Origin: JALORV01 sp035429805
GTDB taxonomy: Bacteria > Pseudomonadota > Gammaproteobacteria > Burkholderiales > Burkholderiaceae_F
Direction of reading: 5' to 3'
DNA: 64,000 nt
Assembly (NCBI GenBank): GCA_035429805.1
Contig: DAOMFL010000009.1
Span: forward strand, 16,693 to 80,692
Shown here piece by piece: positions 26,753 to 33,406 of the stretch; position 1 is the first letter of the stretch; every line of letters begins with the position of its first letter. The position numbers were made by a program, and so were the translations under genes. The notes under the pieces were generated by a model that had not been told where the DNA came from, did not search any database, and saw only the letters and a program-made list of their open reading frames with translations.

Positions 26753-28736
26753 GGCTGCCTTCCTTCGTCGACGCGGCGCGGTCGACAATCTGCGCGACGG
26801 CAAAGCGCGCCTGCGTGCCGTACTCCGCGAGCCGCTCCTTCTGGCGCGACAGTTCCGCTACCGCGAGCTCCTGCACTGCGACCTGCTGTTCCTGCGTGAG
26901 CGCGGCCACGCGCGGCACCATCGCATCGACGCGCGCCGCCAGTGCGTCGATGCGTCCGGCAAACGCGTCGAGCCGCGCCGGCTCGTCGCGCTGTGCCGCA
27001 GCCAGTGCGGCGTCGAGGCGTTGTGCCTGGGCCAGATTGAGCTGCAGCTCCTGCATGCCTTTCTTCGCGTTCCACAGGCGCGCAGCGAACTGGTCGCTCT
27101 GCTGCCAGAGCATCGCGCCGGCCACGCGCCGATAGCGCTCCTTCGCCGGCGCCAGTTCGGGGTCGTTGCCCGCCCGCTCAAGCACCTCGTGCACACGATC
27201 CAGCCGGACCTGCAGTTCGCGCTCGCGCGGCGTGGCAAAGGCGGCCACATCGACGTCGCGCTCGACGCGCTCCAGCTCGGCCTGCAGCGCCGCGGCCTGC
27301 TGCTCGAAGCCCGCCAAGTTCAGCGCCTGCTCGCGATCGCGCACCTGTGGCAAGCGTTCGGCGTAGCCCTGGCGGCGGTTGGCCAGCATGTCGCGCAGCA
27401 CGCCGAGACTCTCCTGCCACTGCTGCAGGTTGCGCGACAGATGCAGCAGGTCGCGGTAGTTCTTGAAGGCCTCCTGGAACGGGTGCGTCGCCATCAGGTG
27501 CGCAAGGTGGGCGCCCAGTGGCAGTCCCTGCACCTCGGGCAGTTCGGCAATGTTCCAGAACCAGCCCATCTCTTCGCCCGGGTTGCTGGCGATCAGCCCT
27601 TCGAGCAGCTGGCCGCTGCGGATCGCGACAATCGACGTATCGAGATTGCGGCCTTCCTGATCGAACGCGCCAATCGCGTCCTGGTAGAGCTCGAGCGCCT
27701 GCGCATTGGCACCGAGGTCGGCGAGCGCATACGGAACCGCGAGCTTGGCCTCCAGCACGGCACCATCGTTCGGACTGCGGCCGGCCAGCTCGCTCCAGGG
27801 CACCAGGGCGGACTTCATCTGTCCCTGAGCAGCGGAGGCCCAGCCGAAACCGAGCAGCGCGTTGTTCGAATACATGCCCGCGAGCCGCACGCGTTCCAGG
27901 TACAGGCGCGCCTGCTCGCCGCGGCCTTCCTGAAGCGAGGCGAATCCGAGCGCCACATTCGCCTTGTCACGCAGGCTGCGGTACTCCTCGCTCGTGGCCG
28001 GCATCTTGCCGATCGTGTCGAGCTGCGTGATGCCGCGCGCTGCATCGCCGCTCTTGATCAGCGCCACGCCGAGGTTGTAGCGCGCGTAGCTGCTGGGATT
28101 CGGGCCCTTGGCAAGCGTATCCAGCACGCGGCTTGCATCGGCGTAGTTGCCGCGCGCCATCAGAACATTGGCCTGCAGCAGCGCGCGGTCTTCCTCGAGC
28201 GCGCCCGGCAGCGGCTTCTCGATGCGGCCGAGCGCGTCCTGGGCTTCGACATACAGGCCGCGCTGGTAGCGGATCTTGGCCAGGTAGAACCAGGCACGGT
28301 CGCGCACCGGCTGCGGCGCGCCCTTCTGGATCAGCGTGGCGAAGATCTCGCCCGCCTCACGATGCAGTCCGTAGGAAAGGAAGAGCCCGCCGCGCAGGAT
28401 CTCGGCTTCGTCGTCGTGCGGCGCCATGCGGCCGAGCTGCTGCGACACCATGAGGCGCGTGACCGATGTGAAGTAGCGCCCCTGGAAGAAGTAGAACAGG
28501 CTGTCGCCGTAGTGCGGCGACTGCACACCCGTGGGCAGCGGCGGCCGGCTGTCACGCCACGGCCACCAGTTCGCCGAGCCGAGCCAGTCCATCCAGTTCG
28601 TCGTAGTGCTGGCCCCGGCGAAATCGGGCGCAGGCGCCGGCTGCGCGTGCACGGCCGTCGCCAGCGCCAGCGCCGCCAGGTTCGCGGCAATCCGCGACCA
28701 GCGTCCGACCTGCAGTCTCACGCGTTGCCCGCCCAT
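26736..28736 (-). CDS. Secreted TPR/coiled-coil protein
   Basis: The 666-residue protein has a signal peptide ending AVHAQ (residue 32). TPR-like helical pairs fill residues 70-400, for example GDSLFYFFQGRYFTSVTRLM and YLAKIRYQRGLYVEAQDALG. The last 200 residues are coiled-coil prone, with dense Ala, Arg, Glu and Leu (QQAAALQAELERVERDVDV). Its stop overlaps the next TPR gene and it starts 7 bases after the preceding gene. A structural part of a trans-envelope assembly is likely; no enzyme motif is seen. Confidence 0.85.
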   Translation of the reverse strand: MGGQRVRLQVGRWSRIAANLAALALATAVHAQPAPAPDFAGASTTTNWMDWLGSANWWPWRDSRPPLPTGVQSPHYGDSLFYFFQGRYFTSVTRLMVSQQLGRMAPHDDEAEILRGGLFLSYGLHREAGEIFATLIQKGAPQPVRDRAWFYLAKIRYQRGLYVEAQDALGRIEKPLPGALEEDRALLQANVLMARGNYADASRVLDTLAKGPNPSSYARYNLGVALIKSGDAARGITQLDTIGKMPATSEEYRSLRDKANVALGFASLQEGRGEQARLYLERVRLAGMYSNNALLGFGWASAAQGQMKSALVPWSELAGRSPNDGAVLEAKLAVPYALADLGANAQALELYQDAIGAFDQEGRNLDTSIVAIRSGQLLEGLIASNPGEEMGWFWNIAELPEVQGLPLGAHLAHLMATHPFQEAFKNYRDLLHLSRNLQQWQESLGVLRDMLANRRQGYAERLPQVRDREQALNLAGFEQQAAALQAELERVERDVDVAAFATPRERELQVRLDRVHEVLERAGNDPELAPAKERYRRVAGAMLWQQSDQFAARLWNAKKGMQELQLNLAQAQRLDAALAAAQRDEPARLDAFAGRIDALAARVDAMVPRVAALTQEQQVAVQELAVAELSRQKERLAEYGTQARFAVAQIVDRAASTKEGSRATSN

Positions 28737-28743
28737 GCGACCG

Positions 28744-29361
28744 TCACTGCCAGACTTTGACCTCGAATTCCGGCTGCAGCTTGCCGGTGGAGTCCTTGAT
28801 CTGGAGCTCGATGTACTTGGGCTCCGTGCCCTTCTCGATCTTCAGCGTGGCGCCGCGCTTGTAGTCGCGGCTGTGCGGACCCTTGCCCGTGAAGAACGCC
28901 ACGAGCTCGTGCGTGCCGGCGCGCAGGTTGCCGAGGTAGAGCCGCTGCACGCCGCCGCGGTGCAGCGCCTGCACTTCGGCCGGCGTGTACATGTAGGCGG
29001 CAACTTCCTTGTCGTCAAGCTTCAGCCACACGGAGTCGAGCGAGAACATTTTGCCGACGTCCATCGACAAGAAGACGGCGACCTGCGTGCTGGCCGGAAA
29101 CAGCAGTTCCTCCTCCAGCACCATGAGGTCGCGATTGAGCCGGATCACATCCGCCTTGGCGTCCTGGATGCGATCGTCGAGACTCGCGGACGATGAAGCC
29201 GGAGCGGCCGGCACCGCAGAGGACGCCGGCGCTGTTGCTGCCGGCGCGACAGTCGCAGGGGCTGCAGGCGCCGCGGGCGGCGGCGTTGACTGCGCCGAAG
29301 CCACCGACGACAGCAGTGCAATCGACTGCAGCGCGATGATCAGCAGGCGGCGTTTCGACAT
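28744..29361 (-). CDS. Secreted protein with Pro/Ala linker, conserved in AgmX-type operons
   Basis: The 205-residue protein has a signal peptide (ALLSSVASAQ), then a Pro/Ala-rich linker (residues 25-57), a short helix (LDDRIQDAKADVIRLNRDLM) and a beta-rich C-terminal domain. That domain contains VAVFLSMDVGKMFSLDSVWL and LRAGTHELVAFFTGKGPHSR, reminiscent of PEGA or Ig-like surface domains. I do not recognise a named family. It lies between DUF3570 and TPR genes with gaps of 15 and 7 bases, so it is part of the same transcription unit. Confidence 0.8.
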   Translation of the reverse strand: MSKRRLLIIALQSIALLSSVASAQSTPPPAAPAAPATVAPAATAPASSAVPAAPASSSASLDDRIQDAKADVIRLNRDLMVLEEELLFPASTQVAVFLSMDVGKMFSLDSVWLKLDDKEVAAYMYTPAEVQALHRGGVQRLYLGNLRAGTHELVAFFTGKGPHSRDYKRGATLKIEKGTEPKYIELQIKDSTGKLQPEFEVKVWQ

Positions 29362-29376
29362 GCTGCTGTCCTTTGT

Positions 29377-30570
29377 TTAGAAGAGAACGGTCACGAAGAC
29401 CTGTGCCACGGTCGCCGTGTACGAATACAGGCTGCCGGTGCGAACGTCGGTGAATTCGCTGAAGTTCGAATTCCAGTATTCGAGGGCGCCGTTCAGGAAG
29501 ACCTCGTACTTGCCCGGCACGCCGGTCAGCGCGTAGGTCACCTTGCCGCCGAGCGCCCACGAACTGAACGGGCTCAGCTGCCGATTGCGCGTCACATACT
29601 GCGTTTCGGTGGTCGCGTTGTTGGAGAAGTAGAGCGCACCGCCCTGCGTGTAGTAGCGCGCGTAGGCGTCGACCAGCCACTTCTCGCCGATGCGATGCGC
29701 GGCGCCGACACCGAAGTTCTGCGCCTGGATGTCCCACGTGTCCCAGAAATAGCGGTACTCGGCGCGAACGGACCAGGACGGGGCGACCTCGCCGACCACG
29801 CGGACCTGCATCGTTCGGCTGGTGCGCGTGCCCGGCAGCCGCTCCGGGACCGCGGCCGAGAAGACCAGCGCCATTCTGTAGGGGCTGGCGAGGAAGCCGC
29901 TGTCCGACACCACTTCGAAGTTCGCGTTCGCGAGCCAGCGCGGCGACAGGATCTGCGTCACTCCGAGCCGGTAGCGCCAGTGCTTGGCGTGATCGAAGAA
30001 GCCCTCGCCTTTCTTGCCGACATCGTCGGACCCGTAGGTGTATCCGAGCCCAACCGTCGTCATGCCCGAGAAGGTATCGGTCGAGACATCGACGTTGAAC
30101 GCATTGGCGATGTAGTCGGGCTCGGTGCTGCGTGACGCCGCGAACGTGAGCACCGAGTCGCGCACGACGTAGTCGACGCCGAAGCCGAATTCGTTGCGCG
30201 TCTCGCGGTACGGGCTGGCGGTGGTGACGACATCGATCGACGCATTGCTGACGATGTCGGCGTAGTAGGTCGCGAGCAGGGAGAACTTGTCGGAGATGTT
30301 CTTGCGCACCAGCAGCGCCGGGCCCCAAGCATCGACGCCGCCGCCGCTGAAGCTGTGCAGCATCAGGTCGGCACGGTTCTCCGGCAGGTCGGCCGCACCG
30401 GCGTCGCCCGTCGCGAGCAGCCCGCCAAGCGCGCCGAGCAGCTGCGCGCACGACAGGAACGCCAGGCCGCGCATGTCCCGGCGACGCTCGCCGAGCACGA
30501 GCAGCCGGCGCTGAGCCAGGCGCAGGCCGCGCCGCCAGCGATCAGCCCAGCAGGGCTCAGTTGCAGCCAC
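29377..30570 (-). CDS. DUF3570 outer-membrane beta-barrel protein
   Basis: The 397-residue protein has an N-terminal signal (AFLSCAQLLGALGGLLATGDAGA) and many alternating beta-strands. It ends YSYTATVAQVFVTVLF with a terminal Phe, as in outer-membrane barrels. The segment ADLPENRADLMLHSFSGGGVDAWGP and overall length match DUF3570. I favour the GTG at 30570: it has a G-rich Shine-Dalgarno, overlaps the DUF4266 stop by 14 bases and gives an AATE start seen in this family. An internal ATG at 30474 is the alternative. DUF3570, DUF4266, TlpA and ApbE are known neighbours; the shared function is unknown. Confidence 0.85.
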   Translation of the reverse strand: MAATEPCWADRWRRGLRLAQRRLLVLGERRRDMRGLAFLSCAQLLGALGGLLATGDAGAADLPENRADLMLHSFSGGGVDAWGPALLVRKNISDKFSLLATYYADIVSNASIDVVTTASPYRETRNEFGFGVDYVVRDSVLTFAASRSTEPDYIANAFNVDVSTDTFSGMTTVGLGYTYGSDDVGKKGEGFFDHAKHWRYRLGVTQILSPRWLANANFEVVSDSGFLASPYRMALVFSAAVPERLPGTRTSRTMQVRVVGEVAPSWSVRAEYRYFWDTWDIQAQNFGVGAAHRIGEKWLVDAYARYYTQGGALYFSNNATTETQYVTRNRQLSPFSSWALGGKVTYALTGVPGKYEVFLNGALEYWNSNFSEFTDVRTGSLYSYTATVAQVFVTVLF

Positions 30571-30808
30571 AGCCTCCCCCCTGGACACCGGTGCCGCCGC
30601 GCGCGCCCTCGCGCACGTCGTGCACGTGCTCGAGGTGCTTGGCCGACAGCGGGTCGCGCTGGAGCTTCATGATCGGGTCGGCCAGGCGCTCGCGTTCATA
30701 CGGCTTGACCCAGGGCTCCGGCATTGCGCACGCGGTGAGCGCGCAGGCGGCCGCGAGGCCGATCAGCGCGCCGCGCAGCAGCGATTGACGATTGCGATCA
30801 GGCTTCAT
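30557..30808 (-). CDS. DUF4266 lipoprotein with Gly-Cys tail
   Basis: The 83-residue lipoprotein has a lipobox (CALTAC) and the family core PEPWVKPYERERLADPIM. Its conserved C-terminal tail is Gly/Cys-rich, ending GGGCGCN. The two Cys at the very end are an unusual and conserved signature that could bind metal or be modified. Its ATG overlaps tlpA by four bases (ATGA), suggesting the thioredoxin-like protein acts on it. Function is not known. Confidence 0.9.
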   Translation of the reverse strand: MKPDRNRQSLLRGALIGLAAACALTACAMPEPWVKPYERERLADPIMKLQRDPLSAKHLEHVHDVREGARGGTGVQGGGCGCN

Positions 30809-31320
30809 TCGCGCAGCAGCTCCCGGATCTGCTTGTCGTAGGTGTCCTCATAGCCGTCGCGGTAGCCGCGATGCACGTAGCGCACGCGTCCGTCGCGGTC
30901 GACCAGGACCGTCGAAGGCATCGTGCCGAGGTCGTAAAGCCGGCTCACCTTCTTGTCAGTGTCGAGCAGCACCGGAAACTGCATGCCCAGCTGCCTGGCC
31001 AGGGACGCCGCCTTGTGCGGGTCTTCGTCGATGTTGACGGCCAGCACCGTGAATCCGGACTTGCGGTACTTCTCGTAGAGCTTCGCGAGGTGCGGCATCT
31101 CGACCCGGCACGGTCCGCACCAGGTGGCCCAGAAGTTGATCATCACGACGCGGCCGCGCTGCTCCTGCAGCCGCAGGTTCGGACCATCGAGGCTGGGGAG
31201 CGTGAAGTCGGGCGCGCCCGCGCTGGGCGTGATGGCTGCCGCGGCGACGCCGACGGCGATGGCCAGCGCGGCGGCCGCCGCGAATCGCAGCGAAAGAAAG
31301 GCTCGGATAATGGAGAACAC
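30805..31320 (-). CDS. TlpA-like periplasmic thioredoxin
   Basis: The 171-residue protein has an N-terminal membrane anchor or signal (residues 12-30) and the TlpA/ResA fold: APDFTLPSLDG, VMINFWATWCGPCRVEMPHL with CGPC at 68-71, and the cis-Pro loop GTMPSTVLVDRDG. Such proteins reduce periplasmic disulfides, often in cytochrome c maturation. Neighbours include several multi-Cys haem proteins and the Cys-tailed DUF4266 lipoprotein, either of which could be its client. Confidence 0.92.
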   Translation of the reverse strand: MFSIIRAFLSLRFAAAAALAIAVGVAAAAITPSAGAPDFTLPSLDGPNLRLQEQRGRVVMINFWATWCGPCRVEMPHLAKLYEKYRKSGFTVLAVNIDEDPHKAASLARQLGMQFPVLLDTDKKVSRLYDLGTMPSTVLVDRDGRVRYVHRGYRDGYEDTYDKQIRELLRE

Positions 31321-31330
31321 GTCGACGTCC

Positions 31331-31993
31331 CTAGAAGAAGAAAGTCGCGCCGAGCGTCAGCTCGAGGTTCTGCGTCGACTTGCTCTGTCCGAGCAGGTCG
31401 AGCGAGTACATGTGGTCGCGGAAATCGACCTGGATCGCGCCCCAGTCCTTGTAGAAGACGCGGTAGCCGAGGCCGAAGTTGAACGTCTGCGAACTCTGGC
31501 CGAGGAACTTGGTGCTGCCGAGTCCGGCGATCAGGTACAGCGCGGAGGCCTTCGCGTACGAGCGGCCGAAGAAGACCTCGCCCGGCAGGATGTTGTAGCC
31601 GACGGAGAGGTTGTAGTAGTCGAGCGTTTCGGTCTTGTTCGGGAACACGCCGCCCGGCAGGATCTGCCGGTAGTTGTCATCGCTGACCTTGGTCGTGCCG
31701 TAGACGCCTTCGACGAAGAAGTCCTCGGTGATGTGGTAGCCGAGGCGCAGGCCGTACACGAAGCTGGCGCCGAAGTCCTCGCTCGAGTACGTGCCCAGAT
31801 AGGCGCCGACGATGATGTCGTTGCTCGGAATCTTCGGCACGCGGACATCGCGGCGCGGGACGGTGGGTTCGATCACCTGCTCGTTGGCGGGCGGGTTTGT
31901 CGCCGCCCCGGCGGGCGCGGTCTGCGCGAACGCGGAGGACGCGCCGGACGCCAGTCCGGCGGCGATTGAAAGCGCAAGTAGTCGTTGTCGCAT
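31331..31993 (-). CDS. Outer-membrane beta-barrel domain protein
   Basis: The 220-residue protein has a signal peptide (cleavage near AFAQ), a Pro-rich linker, then an eight-stranded-type barrel with alternating pattern, for example DIIVGAYLGTYSSEDFGASF, ending ELTLGATFFF with aromatic C-terminal residues. It resembles the outer-membrane barrel family found beside AgmX/Glt-like genes in myxobacteria and proteobacteria. It starts 16 bases downstream of a second, SH3-bearing barrel, so two paralogous barrels are made together. Confidence 0.85.
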   Translation of the reverse strand: MRQRLLALSIAAGLASGASSAFAQTAPAGAATNPPANEQVIEPTVPRRDVRVPKIPSNDIIVGAYLGTYSSEDFGASFVYGLRLGYHITEDFFVEGVYGTTKVSDDNYRQILPGGVFPNKTETLDYYNLSVGYNILPGEVFFGRSYAKASALYLIAGLGSTKFLGQSSQTFNFGLGYRVFYKDWGAIQVDFRDHMYSLDLLGQSKSTQNLELTLGATFFF

Positions 31994-32009
31994 CGGTGGC
32001 TGCCGTTAT

Positions 32010-32777
32010 CTAGAAGAAGAACGCGATGCCGAGCGTCGCGGCGCGGTACTCGGTGCTGCTGTTGTCCGACGTGTAAGCGGTGTAGATCGTGTAGTCGACC
32101 TTCGCGACGAAGCGCTCGGCGATGTACCAGCGCAGGCCGATCACCGCGTTGGCGAGGTTGGCCGAGGTGCTGACGGCATTGACGAGGCTCGCGTTGGGGA
32201 TATTCGTGAAGCGTCCCAGGCCGATGCCGAAGAACGGCGACAGCCGCCGGTCGGACCACGGCTCCACGTTCACATTGACGTTCCAGAGTTCGGTGCCGGC
32301 GAAGGTGCCCTGCACCTGGCCGGCAGCCAGTTCAACACTGAGCGCGTCGGCGAACCGGTACGCGCTCCAGATCTTCAACATCGGCTCGCCGTCGAACATG
32401 CCCCAGGCCGCGCCGAGTTCGAGCCTGCGGCGCAGGTAATCGTCGAGCAGGACGTCGCGGAACGCCTTGGTCGTGCCCGCCTCGGTCAGCGTGGTCGCGA
32501 GCTGCGCGCGGCTCACCCAGCCCTCCTGGCCATTGGCCGCACGCACCTTGAACCAGTCGGTGTGGCGCAGCAGGATCTCGATCCACTCGTTGCGCTCGGC
32601 GACGAAGGTGACCGGGTAGCCGCGCCCGGGACCGGTGTGCAGTTCGATGTATGGATCGGTGACCTGCACCTTTTCCTGCGCTACAGCCGGTGCCATCGCC
32701 GCGCCCAGCAGCAGCGCGCAAGCCGCCACGCCCGCCAGCGCCCTTCGCCACCGTGTCTGCGCGCCGTCCGGAATCAT
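32010..32777 (-). CDS. SH3-domain outer-membrane beta-barrel protein
   Basis: The 255-residue protein has a signal peptide (AAMAPAVAQ), a bacterial SH3 domain (about residues 37-95, DPYIELHTGPGRGYPVTFVA and WFKVRAANGQEGWVSRAQL) and a C-terminal barrel ending GIAFFF. The SH3 domain could bind peptidoglycan peptides while the barrel sits in the outer membrane. It overlaps the upstream CX4CH lipoprotein gene by ATGA. Confidence 0.88.
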   Translation of the reverse strand: MIPDGAQTRWRRALAGVAACALLLGAAMAPAVAQEKVQVTDPYIELHTGPGRGYPVTFVAERNEWIEILLRHTDWFKVRAANGQEGWVSRAQLATTLTEAGTTKAFRDVLLDDYLRRRLELGAAWGMFDGEPMLKIWSAYRFADALSVELAAGQVQGTFAGTELWNVNVNVEPWSDRRLSPFFGIGLGRFTNIPNASLVNAVSTSANLANAVIGLRWYIAERFVAKVDYTIYTAYTSDNSSTEYRAATLGIAFFF

Positions 32778-33406
32778 TGCGTATTGCAGGTGCCGGCATT
32801 CGGATCGGCGGGCGTGAACATGCTTGCAGCGGAAGAGCTGAACTCGTCGTGGCCCTGCGGCACCGGGCGGCTGATCCAGTACTTGATCAGCATGACATTG
32901 GGATCGCTCTCGCTGAGGAAGATGACGCCGCCTCCGTGCAGGACATTGAGTGTCAGCGGCTTGGTCAGCAGCCGGCTCGTCAGCGGCGCGCCGAACACAA
33001 CCTCGCCCTGCGCCGAGTAGAAGTTCCGGTACATGTCGGTGCTGCGGATCACGTCCGGCGTGTTGGCCGGATTCGACATGTCCACCGCGGTCGCGCTGCC
33101 GATCAGCCGGAACGCGCCGCCGGTGCCGGTGGCGTTGTCATGGCATCCGCCGGCAGCGCAGGTGTTGGTCGAGATGGTGCCACCCTGGTTGATCTGCAGG
33201 CGCGCCAGGAAGATCGGCTGGATGCACTTCTGGAAGTAGACGAACGACAGCTTCTGTCCGGTCGTCGTCGCCGGGTTCTGCACCGTCGGCGGGTTGTCGA
33301 AAGGATTGCTGCCGCCGCAGCCTGTGAGTACGAGCGCGACAAGGCCGGCCATCGCGATGATGACCCGCCTTGTCTGCCATGGCGCCCCCGCCGAATCCAG
33401 GCTCAT
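32774..33406 (-). CDS. Lipoprotein with CX4CH haem-like motif
   Basis: The 210-residue protein has a lipobox (LVLTGC, Cys30) and the segment FVYFQKCIQPIF at 55-66, similar to the N-terminus of Planctomycete-type cytochromes c. TCAAGGCHD follows, with Cys83, Cys88 and His89. That is a CX4CH rather than CX2CH motif; CX4CH binds haem in some tetraheme cytochromes c3, so a variant c-type haem is plausible. The ATG at 33406 overlaps the HzsA-like stop (ATGA). Longer in-frame extensions upstream run antisense-like through that gene and were rejected. Confidence 0.8.
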   Translation of the reverse strand: MSLDSAGAPWQTRRVIIAMAGLVALVLTGCGGSNPFDNPPTVQNPATTTGQKLSFVYFQKCIQPIFLARLQINQGGTISTNTCAAGGCHDNATGTGGAFRLIGSATAVDMSNPANTPDVIRSTDMYRNFYSAQGEVVFGAPLTSRLLTKPLTLNVLHGGGVIFLSESDPNVMLIKYWISRPVPQGHDEFSSSAASMFTPADPNAGTCNTQ

